NCBI RefSeq assembly: GCF_028209885.1
Contig: NZ_JAQLEM010000053.1
Coordinates: forward strand, 1-8,119
DNA: 8,119 nucleotides
Source of the DNA: Collinsella aerofaciens
GTDB lineage: Bacteria; Actinomycetota; Coriobacteriia; Coriobacteriales; Coriobacteriaceae
Direction: 5' to 3'
Positions 1 to 6,106 of the stretch are shown piece after piece. How positions within the stretch are numbered: position 1 is the stretch's first letter; each line of letters begins with the position of its first letter. The translations under genes were made by a program, and so were the position numbers. The notes beneath the pieces were generated by a model that was not told the origin of the DNA, did no database searches, and saw only the letters and a program-made list of their open reading frames with translations.

Positions 1-73
1 TAAAGCCGTTTGTCTCCACCCGCGTAGCGGGTGGTTTAAAGCTGGCCGCTGCGCGGCCAGCAGACTAAAGTCT
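1..73. repeat. REP-like double palindrome
   Basis: This stretch folds into two compact hairpins in a row. The first has an 8-bp perfect stem (16-23 with 27-34, loop GTA). The second has a 9-bp perfect stem (41-49 with 53-61, loop TGC). A short palindrome, AGACT-AA-AGTCT, follows at 62-73. GTCT at 12-15 can also pair with AGAC at 62-65, closing both hairpins into one branched structure. No reading frame runs through it. The layout resembles the palindromic repeats linked to IS200/IS605 or REP-associated Y1 transposases, and it could instead be one end of such an element whose body lies to the left. The palindromes are seen directly; the class is inferred. Confidence 0.55.
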
Positions 74-75
74 TG

Positions 76-112
76 AATATAAAGGCGCCGGGAGGCGGAG
101 GCTCCCGGCGCC
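76..112 (-). terminator. Intrinsic terminator of the PTS operon
   Basis: An 11-bp perfect GC-rich stem (84-94 with 102-112, 7-nt loop) is followed, reading on the minus strand, by the T-rich tail TTTATATT. It lies about 60 nt beyond the IIA stop codon and is the only structure after the operon with both a strong stem and a T-tract. Two smaller hairpins (138-151 and 156-169) sit between the stop codon and the terminator. Confidence 0.8.
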
Positions 113-170
113 CGTCAAAGGGACTATGTTGTCTATTGGACCGCACGGTCCGCCGCGGCGATAACGCCGG

Positions 171-503
171 CTAGGCCTTGAGTGCCTGCAGCTGCTTGTG
201 GATCTCGATAAGCTCCGTGGCCATGACGCGCATGGTCTCGGTGCCGGCCATCTGGTCCTCGGCATGTAGCAGGATCAGTGGGGCCTCGCCGTTACGCTCA
301 CCGTTGGCCTCCTTCTTCAAAAGCGCCATGTGAACATCGTGGCCACCGTTGTAGGCCTCGTCGCCTTGCTTAATGAGCTCCTCGGCAGCGTCAAAATCGC
401 CCTCCTTGGCCTTTTGCACGGCATTGATGTACATGCTCTTGGCGGTACCGACGTAGCTGATGATCTCGAAGCAGGTCATCTGCAGTTCGTTCATATCCTC
501 CAT
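171..503 (-). CDS. celC: PTS lactose/cellobiose-family IIA component
   Basis: This is a soluble cytoplasmic phosphocarrier that takes phosphate from HPr and passes it to the IIB protein encoded just upstream. The protein is about 110 residues, normal for the family, and almost all helical. The conserved LLHAEDQM segment carries the expected phosphorylated histidine (about H80 from the ATG at 503), followed by the family's acidic residue. The start is uncertain. A GTG at 512 directly follows the IIB stop. The ATG at 503 has AGGTG six bases upstream and is preferred. A third ATG at 494 has GGAGG too close to it. The gene is last in the operon and almost touches IIB, so translation is probably coupled. 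The symbol follows the E. coli cel/chb naming; substrate preference cannot be read from IIA. Confidence 0.92.
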   Translation of the reverse strand: MEDMNELQMTCFEIISYVGTAKSMYINAVQKAKEGDFDAAEELIKQGDEAYNGGHDVHMALLKKEANGERNGEAPLILLHAEDQMAGTETMRVMATELIEIHKQLQALKA

Positions 504-512
504 GCGGAGCAC

Positions 513-815
513 CTAGCCCATCACGCTGACGCAGTGGTCGATGATGCCGGCGGCGTTCATGCGGCCGTAGTCGACCATGTTGATGACCTCGACCGGGAAA
601 CGGCCGGCGGCCTCCTTCTCAAAATCGCCCTTGGTGTAGCCGATCTGCGGACCAAGCAGCAGCATGTCGCACTCGTCCAGGTGATCGTGAGCCTCGTTCA
701 TGGGACGAGCCTCGATCTCGATATCCAGACCGCGGTTTGCAACCTCGGCCTGCATCTTCTGGACCAGTAGGCTCGTGGACATGCCAGCATTGCAGCAGAG
801 CATGATCTTCTTCAT
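513..815 (-). CDS. celA: PTS lactose/cellobiose-family IIB component
   Basis: This is a soluble 100-residue IIB protein that carries phosphate on cysteine and donates it to the sugar bound by IIC. The N-terminus has the family's phosphate-binding loop, CNAGMSTS, and C8 is the expected phosphocysteine (C7 next to it is an extra cysteine). The later LLGPQIGY and VEVINMVDYG segments match the rest of the fold. Length and motifs agree with ChbB/CelA/LicB proteins. The start is firm: AGGAGG lies five bases before the ATG at 815. A small hairpin (832-846) lies just upstream of this ribosome binding site. IIA follows immediately, while IIC is separated by a 158-nt structured gap. Confidence 0.94.
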   Translation of the reverse strand: MKKIMLCCNAGMSTSLLVQKMQAEVANRGLDIEIEARPMNEAHDHLDECDMLLLGPQIGYTKGDFEKEAAGRFPVEVINMVDYGRMNAAGIIDHCVSVMG

Positions 816-831
816 GGTTTCCTCCTTGTAA

Positions 832-944
832 CTGCGCGGTGCGCAGACGACGACTGGTTGTATTCCTTGCGGTTATTGTGCCCTCTTTCTGCGCCCTTAC
901 GCAAAAGAGAGGTGCGGGCACCGGCACCGCGTACCGGTGCCCGC
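832..944 (-). promoter_or_regulatory. Structured gap between IIC and IIB
   Basis: The untranslated stretch between the IIC stop and the IIB start contains an 11-bp perfect hairpin (914-924 with 934-944, 9-nt loop). On the minus strand it is followed only by ACCTCTCTTTTGC, a poor T-tract. A second hairpin, CTGCGC-GGT-GCGCAG (832-846), lies just before the IIB ribosome binding site. The CTGCGC at 889-894 could compete for the same partner arm, so two alternative folds are possible. The likely role is mRNA processing, protection of the IIC message or partial termination; this is inference. A weak promoter-like TTGCGT...CACAAT is also present between the hairpins. Confidence 0.45.
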
Positions 945-973
945 AAAGGTGAAAGGGGCGAACGTTAGGCGTT

Positions 974-2317
974 CTACTCGGCGAGAGCCTCCTGCTTGGC
1001 GATTGCCTTCTCGGAAATCTTCATAAAGGGCAGGTAAACGGCCATGCCAATGACAATCTCGAGAGCCTGCCACACGCCGGCGCGCCAGTCAAAGCCCGTA
1101 GCGAGCAGGGCATTGATGACGGGAGGCATGGTCCAGGGCACCTGGGCGATGCAGGGGCTGATGATGCCTGCGCAGGTAAGGCCATAGGTGATGCCGATGA
1201 ACAGGTCGGGAAGAAGGACAAACGGGATCATGAGCGGCAGGTTGTACACGATGGGGTAACCGTAGATAACCGGCTCGTTGATGTTGAACAGACCAGGCAG
1301 GATAGCCATCTTGGAAACGGTCTCGGAAGCCTTGTTCTTGGAGAACAGGAGCGTGTCGAGCAGAAGCATGAGGGTGCAGCCCGAGCCGCCGATGAGGGCA
1401 AAGCTGTTAACGATCTGCATGTTCATGTAGTGATCGGGCTGGATGGTGCCACCGGCGGCAAAGGTAGCCATGTTGTCGACGATGAGCATGGTCAGGATCG
1501 GCTCGACGGTAGCGCCAGAGATGGTGGACTGGTGAATACCGACGCAGAACAGCAGGTTAGCAAGGGTGTAGATGAGGATAACAGCCCACGGACCGGCGTT
1601 CATGATGCTCTTGAGCGGGTTGGAGATGCACGTGGAGATGATGGCGCACAGATCGGTGCCGGCGCACACGGCGAGCAGGGCTGCGGCAAGAGCGAAGACC
1701 GCGAGGTTGAGCAGCATCGGGATCATGACGTTGAAGGAGTTGGAGACCGCGGGAGGCACGCCCTCGCCCAGCTTAACCTTGAGCTTCTCGACGCCAGAAA
1801 TCTTGATGAAGAGCGAGACGGAGAGCAGGGCGATGATAATAGCCGAGAACAGACCGTTGGTGCCGGTGTTGGCAGTCGAAAGGGCGCCCGTGACCTCGGC
1901 GGAGGTGATCTTGTCGGTGAGCAGCGGGCTCGTAGCGGCAAGCGAGGCGGTGATCTGCTGCGGCATCATGATGACGAAAGCAGAGATAGCGACGACCACG
2001 CAAGCGAGCGGGTTATCGAAACGCTTGTTCTTAGCGAGGCTGTAGCCAATCAATCCGGCCAAGATAATGGCAGAGACGTTGAGGGTGCCCAGCGTAATTG
2101 CCGAACCCCACGTCTGAAGGTTGGCAAGGCCCGCCGCATCGAGCGGGAACAGAGGGAACACGACGTTGTTAATAAGAACCGCGATACCCGCAAGGATATA
2201 GAGCGGTGTGATGGTCGCGAAGGCGTCACGCAGGGAACGCAGGTGAACCTGGTTTCCCACCTTCGCAGAGACCTCGGCAAACTTGTCGAGGAAGCTCTTT
2301 CCGTTGTCACTGGCCAT
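974..2317 (-). CDS. celB: PTS lactose/cellobiose/diacetylchitobiose-family IIC permease
   Basis: This membrane component binds and transports the sugar while IIB phosphorylates it. The protein has 447 residues, typical for CelB/ChbC/LicC, and many hydrophobic segments, clearly visible around residues 35-57, 80-95, 104-128, 156-172, 198-218, 243-262, 303-325, 360-390 and 412-430. Family signatures are present: EGVPPAVSNSF (185-195), VGIH (259-262) and FNINEPVIYG (344-353). H262 and E348 line up with the histidine and glutamate that contact sugar in the B. cereus ChbC structure (known there as H250 and E334). AGGAG lies five bases before the ATG. The gene is second in the operon, after the glycosidase. 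Cellobiose or another beta-glucoside is the likely substrate given that neighbour, but chitobiose- or lactose-type sugars are not excluded. Confidence 0.94.
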   Translation of the reverse strand: MASDNGKSFLDKFAEVSAKVGNQVHLRSLRDAFATITPLYILAGIAVLINNVVFPLFPLDAAGLANLQTWGSAITLGTLNVSAIILAGLIGYSLAKNKRFDNPLACVVVAISAFVIMMPQQITASLAATSPLLTDKITSAEVTGALSTANTGTNGLFSAIIIALLSVSLFIKISGVEKLKVKLGEGVPPAVSNSFNVMIPMLLNLAVFALAAALLAVCAGTDLCAIISTCISNPLKSIMNAGPWAVILIYTLANLLFCVGIHQSTISGATVEPILTMLIVDNMATFAAGGTIQPDHYMNMQIVNSFALIGGSGCTLMLLLDTLLFSKNKASETVSKMAILPGLFNINEPVIYGYPIVYNLPLMIPFVLLPDLFIGITYGLTCAGIISPCIAQVPWTMPPVINALLATGFDWRAGVWQALEIVIGMAVYLPFMKISEKAIAKQEALAE

Positions 2318-2355
2318 GATTGCTCCTAACTTTCAAATCCGGCCTTTTCCTATGC

Positions 2356-2437
2356 GCACGGTGGCCTGTCGCCCTCTGCCACCAGATGTGCCATGTGTTG
2401 CGCGCGGCGGCGCGCGGTCTGGGCGTTCGTCCGGACG
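2356..2437 (-). promoter_or_regulatory. Intercistronic hairpins between glycosidase and IIC
   Basis: The 120-nt gap between the glycosidase stop and the IIC start has no open frame of its own. It holds a 10-nt perfect palindrome, CGTCCGGACG (2428-2437), touching the glycosidase stop codon. A 6-bp hairpin of GCGCGC arms follows (2400-2405 with 2410-2415), then a longer imperfect hairpin (2356-2365 with 2378-2391, core GGTGGC/GCCACC). None is followed by a T-tract on the minus strand, so read-through into IIC is expected. The hairpins may slow 3'-to-5' decay of the glycosidase message. Confidence 0.4.
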
Positions 2438-3838
2438 CTAATCAACCACGTGGGTCGTGGCAACCTGTTTGAGCCAGGCTGCCGACTTCTTAAGGCGGCG
2501 CTTGTAGCCATCCATCAGATCGACCTCGACAAAGCCATAGCGATTCTTAAAGGCATTGGCCCAAGACCAGTTATCGATGACGGCCCAATAATGGTATCCG
2601 CGGCACTTGGCGCCCTCATCGATGGCCTTGGCCACCCACTCCAGGTGCTGACGTACAAAGTCGACGCGGTAGTCATCCTGAATGATTCCTTCGGCGTCAC
2701 GGTTCTTGTATTCGTCCATGATGCCGATGCCGTTCTCGGAAACAAACCACTCAAGGTCGGGATAGTTCTTGGCGCAGTCCATGCCAAAGTCGTAAAGGCC
2801 CTGCGGGTAAATCTCCCAGCCGCGGCTCTCATTCATGACAGCGTCGGGCCATACGTATTCGTCGGCAAAGTGCGGCAGGCCGTACTGGTCGATCTTGCTC
2901 GACGGCGCCTGAACGCGTGTGGGGTGGTAGTAGTTGCAGCCGAGCCAGTCGACAACACCCTGTTTGAGGATCTCTTGGTCACCGGCACGGAACGGGAGCT
3001 TAACGCCGCCCTCGGCCAGGCTGCCGAGCACGTCGGCAGGAAGCTCGCCCTTGGTAATAAGGTCGAGCCACCAGCGATTGTTGATGCCGCCGGTCATACG
3101 CACGGCCTCGAGGTCTGCCTCGTTGGGGTTCTCCTTGGTATAGACCGGAGTAAAGCAGTTGATCATGCCAATCTTGGCATCGCTGCGAACGGCGCCCTCG
3201 TCATAGGCGCGGCGGTAGTTGGCCACGGCCAGCGCGTGCGCCAGCGAAATGTGATACTGCACGGTGCGGGCGCGGCTAAAATCGTGGAGCTGCGGGAACC
3301 ACACACCCTCCTGATAGCGCTGTTCGGGCTCGACGATGGGCTCGTTAAAGGTGAACCAGTACTTAATCTCCTGGCCAAACTCGTGGAAGGCGACGTCGGC
3401 GTAATGCGCGTAAGCCTCGACGACCTCACGGCTCTCCCAACCGCCACGGTTAAAGAGGTAGGTGGGCATGTCAAAGTGGTACAAGTTGACAAACGGCTCC
3501 AGGCCGGCCTCGCGAGAGGCGCGGAACAGCTCGTGATACCACGCAGCGCCCTCCTCATTAAGGTTGCCGTCGGCATCGAGCAGACGGCTCCACTGGATGG
3601 AAGTGCGATAGGTATTCAGGCCCAAGTCCTTCAAAATGCGAAAGTCTTCCTGGTACTTGGTCATAAAGTTATTGCCGGCATAAGAGCCAACGCAGTTGTA
3701 GAACGAACCCAGATCCTGGATGGACCAGGTGTCCCACAGGTTCTCGAGCTTGCCGCCCTGGTTCCACTGACCCTCAGTCTGCGGGCCGGACATAGCAGCG
3801 CCAAAGAAGAAGTCGTTGGGCAGCTGATACTGTGCCAT
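2438..3838 (-). CDS. Glycoside hydrolase family 1, probable 6-phospho-beta-glucosidase
   Basis: This cytoplasmic enzyme hydrolyses the phosphorylated disaccharide delivered by the PTS to glucose-6-phosphate plus the free sugar or aglycone. It is 466 residues from the ATG at 3838, a full-length single GH1 barrel. The acid/base glutamate is E166 in TFNEP and the nucleophile is E368 in SENG. QTEG (20-23), YHFDMP (120-125) and GCNYYHP (300-306) are further GH1 sugar-site segments. The C-terminal DNWSWANAFKNRYGF (422-436) has Ser and RYG where plain beta-glucosidases have Glu and RFG, which points to a 6-phospho substrate. The lysine usual at the N432 position is shifted to K431. GAGGA lies five bases before the ATG; a TTG at 3841 is a less likely start. 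It is the first gene of the operon, downstream of the promoter near 4010. 6-phospho-beta-galactosidase is the main alternative. Confidence 0.92.
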   Translation of the reverse strand: MAQYQLPNDFFFGAAMSGPQTEGQWNQGGKLENLWDTWSIQDLGSFYNCVGSYAGNNFMTKYQEDFRILKDLGLNTYRTSIQWSRLLDADGNLNEEGAAWYHELFRASREAGLEPFVNLYHFDMPTYLFNRGGWESREVVEAYAHYADVAFHEFGQEIKYWFTFNEPIVEPEQRYQEGVWFPQLHDFSRARTVQYHISLAHALAVANYRRAYDEGAVRSDAKIGMINCFTPVYTKENPNEADLEAVRMTGGINNRWWLDLITKGELPADVLGSLAEGGVKLPFRAGDQEILKQGVVDWLGCNYYHPTRVQAPSSKIDQYGLPHFADEYVWPDAVMNESRGWEIYPQGLYDFGMDCAKNYPDLEWFVSENGIGIMDEYKNRDAEGIIQDDYRVDFVRQHLEWVAKAIDEGAKCRGYHYWAVIDNWSWANAFKNRYGFVEVDLMDGYKRRLKKSAAWLKQVATTHVVD

Positions 3839-3888
3839 CAAAGTCCTCGCTTTCGTGTTCTAGAGCTTCCGGTTGGAGATGGATTTGC

Positions 3889-3989
3889 TTTGGCAGGTTA
3901 TCCGGCGCGGGCGCGCACCGGTCATACCGATATCCAACCCGCCAAAACAAAACCGTCCCCAAACGGTCGATCCTGTTCTGCGGTAGGAT
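3889..3989 (-). promoter_or_regulatory. Structured 5' leader of the beta-glucoside operon
   Basis: In transcription order the minus-strand leader holds three hairpins. The first is small, ATCCT/AGGAT (3985-3989 with 3970-3974). The second is ACCGT-TTGGGG-ACGGT (3967-3952), followed by TTTTGTTTT, and looks like a weak terminator. The third has 11-nt arms (3936-3946 with 3889-3899) around a GC-rich core. Its single mismatch on the plus strand (A/C) becomes a G-U pair in minus-strand RNA, which fits a role in this transcript. The T-tract of hairpin two overlaps the start of hairpin three, so attenuation is possible. No known riboswitch or RAT antiterminator consensus was recognised. Confidence 0.4.
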
Positions 3990-4005
3990 TCCGTTCGTTG
4001 CTTAA

Positions 4006-4033
4006 ACTATAGCGCTCTAATTTTAAAAGTAAA
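4006..4033 (-). promoter_or_regulatory. Promoter of the glycosidase-PTS operon
   Basis: On the minus strand, TTTACT (4033-4028) and TATAGT (4011-4006) are separated by 16 bp, matching the sigma-A -35 and -10 boxes at 4/6 and 5/6. Transcription would start near 3999, leaving a leader of about 160 nt before the glycosidase ATG. The AAAAGTAA motif at 4025-4032 overlaps the -35 box. Confidence 0.55.
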
Positions 4034-4112
4034 GCGTCTTTTTATTTTTTCTTTCTCGAACTTCTTATATAAAAGTAATATGGGTGCCCTGTTGGGGGTT
4101 ATACTTACTTTT
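4025..4112. promoter_or_regulatory. Candidate GntR operators (three AAAAGTAA motifs)
   Basis: The same 8-mer occurs at 4025-4032 and 4071-4078 in direct orientation and at 4105-4112 inverted. The second and third form a widely spaced inverted repeat (AAAAGTAA-TAT and ATA-CTTACTTTT) centred near 4091. The first overlaps the operon's -35 box. The third abuts TATACT (4100-4105), a possible -10 box for the regulator gene, although no good -35 partner was seen. Placement between divergent genes fits binding by the GntR protein, but the motif is not a recognised HutC consensus and the region is AT-rich, so chance is possible. Confidence 0.35.
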
Positions 4113-4141
4113 GTATTCAGATATGTCGGAAAGGAGGTTCC

Positions 4142-4861
4142 ATGATTCCCAAATACGAGGCGATAGCTGCAGATATTCGTCGAAGTATCGAGGATGGCGC
4201 TCTTAAACCGGGCGACAAGCTTCCCACCGTCGTTGAGTTCTGCGAGCTCTATAGCGTTTCCAAAATCACCGTCAAACGGGCTATCGAGCAAATCACCGAG
4301 GAAGGTCTTATTACCAGCCGGCGCGGATCGGGTACCTACGTTAAGGACACGGCGGGACTTCCCGGCCAGGCGTTTTTCCAGGGCAAAAACGACCGTGCCC
4401 AGGGCTTTTCATATGAGCACCGCGGGGAGAAGGTGACCTCGGTGGTCTACGATTTCTCGATTGTTAATCCACCAGCGGACATCGCAGCCCAGCTGGGAAT
4501 TGCCGAGGATGACTTTGCCTATCACGTCGTGCGCGTGCGTCAGGCCGATGAGAAGCCCATCGTTATCGAGTACACCTACATGCCGCTCGAGCTGATTCCG
4601 GGCCTTAAAAAGAAGGACCTGTACGGATCGGTCTACCGCTTCATCCGCGAGCAATGTGGGCTGAAAATTTCGAGCTTCCACCGCACCATTCGCGCCGTGG
4701 CAGCAACCGAGGAAGAAGCTGAGCGTCTGGGCACCAAACTTGGCTCTCCCCTGCTCGAGCTCACCCAGATTGGCTTTTTGGACAGCGGTGCCGCCTTTGA
4801 GTATTCGGTCTCGCGTAACGTTGGCGACCGCTTTGAGCTGCACAACGTAACGTTGGCATAG
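4142..4861 (+). CDS. GntR-family (HutC/UTRA) transcriptional regulator
   Basis: This is a cytoplasmic DNA-binding repressor or activator of 239 residues, the usual HutC-subfamily size. Residues 1-70 form the GntR winged helix: the helix-turn-helix spans about 27-57 (LPTVVEFCELYSVSKITVKR) and the wing is RRGSGTYV (60-67). Residues from about 80 to 235 form the UTRA effector domain, with the typical IEYTYMPLELIPG strand (142-154) and the final SVSRNVGDRFE (222-232). UTRA proteins of this kind usually sense a sugar phosphate or related metabolite. The gene is divergent from the glycosidase-PTS operon, so control of that operon by its phosphorylated substrate or product is the likely role; the effector is not readable. 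AGGAGG lies four bases before the ATG. Confidence 0.93.
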   Translation: MIPKYEAIAADIRRSIEDGALKPGDKLPTVVEFCELYSVSKITVKRAIEQITEEGLITSRRGSGTYVKDTAGLPGQAFFQGKNDRAQGFSYEHRGEKVTSVVYDFSIVNPPADIAAQLGIAEDDFAYHVVRVRQADEKPIVIEYTYMPLELIPGLKKKDLYGSVYRFIREQCGLKISSFHRTIRAVAATEEEAERLGTKLGSPLLELTQIGFLDSGAAFEYSVSRNVGDRFELHNVTLA

Positions 4862-4934
4862 ATTTTTGTAGTCATGCGAGCGCTCGCTTTGAGCTGTTTT
4901 GCACAGCGCCCGCGCAACACAATGGGGTATGAAC

Positions 4935-5867
4935 ATGTCCGATTTGATTAAACTGACGCCGATCTTCCACGAGAAGATCTGGGGCGGTCGCCAGCTCGAA
5001 ACCGTATTTGGTTACGACATTCCCGAGGGTCCCATCGGTGAGTGCTGGGCCATCTCGGCCCATCCCAATGGTGACTGCCAGATTGCGGAGGGCCCGTATG
5101 CAGGCCACACGCTTTCGTGGCTGTGGGCCGAGCACCGCGAGCTCTTTGGCAACTGCGAGGGCAAGGAGTTCCCGCTGCTCATTAAGATTCTGGACGCCAA
5201 GGATGACCTTTCGATCCAGATTCATCCCAACGACGAGTACGCCGCCAAGCACGAAAACGGCAGCCTGGGCAAAACCGAGTGCTGGTATGTGCTGGACTGC
5301 GAGCCCGACGCCACGATCATCGTCGGCCAGCGCGCGCATGACCGCGCCGAGGCCGCACAGATGATCGAGGGGGGCCGTTGGGACGACATGCTCAACGTGC
5401 TGCCGATCCACAAGGGCGACTTTTTCCAGATTGATTCCGGTACCGTGCATGCCATCAAGACCGGCACGCTCATTTTGGAGACGCAGCAGTCGAGCGACGT
5501 GACGTATCGCCTGTACGACTACGACCGTCCCGGCACCGACGGCAAACTGCGTCCCTTGCACATTGAGCAGAGCCTCGACTGCATAAACTTTGACGCTCAG
5601 GCTCCGACCAACGGCACGGTGACCGCGCCCGAGGTGGACGGCGTGACCGAACTCGAGTCTAATTCCTGCTACACCGTCGATCGCGTACGTGTTGACGGCA
5701 ACAAGACCCTCGACCAGCGCTGGCCCTTCATGTGCCTGTCGGTCATCGACGGCGAAGGCACCGTCTGCGGCGACCCCGTCCACAAGGGAAGCCACCTGCT
5801 GGCTCCGAGCACCGTGGACCAGATCGAACTCGAAGGCAAAATGGAACTGATCATCAGCCACCTGTAA
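4935..5867 (+). CDS. manA: Mannose-6-phosphate isomerase, class I (short form)
   Basis: This cytoplasmic zinc enzyme (EC 5.3.1.8) interconverts mannose-6-phosphate and fructose-6-phosphate, feeding mannose into glycolysis or supplying mannose-6-phosphate for glycan synthesis. The 310-residue length matches the short Bacillus-type enzymes rather than E. coli ManA (about 390). The N-terminal TPIFHEKIWGG and GECWAISAHPNG are strongly family-like. Expected zinc ligands are Q95 and H97 (SIQIHPND), E115 (GKTECWYV) and H172 (GTVHAI); R192 in YRLYDYDR is the likely catalytic arginine. The ATG at 4935 is chosen because GGGG lies seven bases upstream and the protein then starts like its homologues; a TTG at 4899 and an ATG at 4929 are in frame but less likely. 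It lies 73 nt after the gntR stop on the same strand and may share its transcript. The gap holds a 12-nt palindrome (4876-4887). Confidence 0.95.
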   Translation: MSDLIKLTPIFHEKIWGGRQLETVFGYDIPEGPIGECWAISAHPNGDCQIAEGPYAGHTLSWLWAEHRELFGNCEGKEFPLLIKILDAKDDLSIQIHPNDEYAAKHENGSLGKTECWYVLDCEPDATIIVGQRAHDRAEAAQMIEGGRWDDMLNVLPIHKGDFFQIDSGTVHAIKTGTLILETQQSSDVTYRLYDYDRPGTDGKLRPLHIEQSLDCINFDAQAPTNGTVTAPEVDGVTELESNSCYTVDRVRVDGNKTLDQRWPFMCLSVIDGEGTVCGDPVHKGSHLLAPSTVDQIELEGKMELIISHL

Positions 5868-5887
5868 GCTACCGGTCCCCGAGCGCC

Positions 5888-6012
5888 CGCCGGGAAGGGG
5901 CGCGGGGTTTGATCGCCTGCTCGGACAGTCCTGCTCGCACGGAGAGCGCATTAAGTGCTCTCCGGCTCGTGCGGAACTCGCGATCGACCAAACCCCGCGC
6001 CCCTTCCCGGCG
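5888..6012. repeat. Long extended hairpin (about 125 nt) after manA
   Basis: Two 24-nt arms (5888-5911 and 5989-6012) are perfect reverse complements and very GC-rich. After a 4-nt bulge the pairing continues (5912-5916 with 5980-5984). Inside lies a further hairpin with an 8-bp stem, CGGAGAGC/GCTCTCCG (5940-5947 with 5957-5964), flanked by CGCAC/GTGCG (5936-5940 with 5969-5973). No T-tract follows on either strand, and no open frame is likely. It could be a MITE-like or REP-type insertion, a structured small RNA, or a 3'-end stabiliser of the manA message. Structure is seen directly; nature is unknown. Confidence 0.6.
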
Positions 6013-6044
6013 AGCCTCTGGCTAGTAACGACAATCAAAACGCA

Positions 6045-6084
6045 GCAAGGGGCTCTTCCGTTCATCAACGGAAGAGCCCCTTGC
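6045..6084. terminator. 18-bp perfect hairpin, probable bidirectional terminator
   Basis: Perfect 18-bp arms (6045-6062 with 6067-6084) surround a 4-nt loop CATC. It sits between the convergent manA and nucleotidyltransferase genes. Reading on the minus strand, the stem is followed by TGCGTTTTGATT, a fair T-tract, 23 nt after the nucleotidyltransferase stop. The plus-strand tail (TATACATAAC) is weaker. A related hairpin is found at 7994-8030. Confidence 0.65.
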
Positions 6085-6106
6085 TATACATAACGAATCA
6101 AGGTGC

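Noticed and set aside
1430..2329. 299-codon open frame opposite IIC
   Set aside because: The composition is highly charged and low in hydrophobic residues, as expected from the complement of membrane-protein codons, with no recognisable domain.
3963..3995. RAT site for a BglG/LicT antiterminator
   Set aside because: The segment GGAATCCTACCGCAGAACAG only loosely resembles the RAT consensus, the stems do not match, and the nearby regulator is GntR-type.
2393..4012. 539-codon open frame on the plus strand opposite the glycosidase
   Set aside because: It is the antisense shadow of the GH1 gene; its translation shows no family features, while the minus strand carries complete GH1 catalytic motifs.
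4876..4887. 12-nt palindrome GCGAGCGCTCGC as a terminator between gntR and manA
   Set aside because: The stem leaves no room for a normal loop and the following TTTGAG is too short a T-tract to support termination.
4872..6068. 398-codon open frame on the minus strand opposite manA
   Set aside because: It results from GC-rich codon bias. The plus frame encodes a complete ManA with all metal ligands, and the antisense frame runs through the long hairpin.
5888..6084. CRISPR array or tRNA in the hairpin-rich gap
   Set aside because: There are no regularly spaced direct repeats and no cloverleaf with anticodon and T-loop features; only inverted repeats are present.
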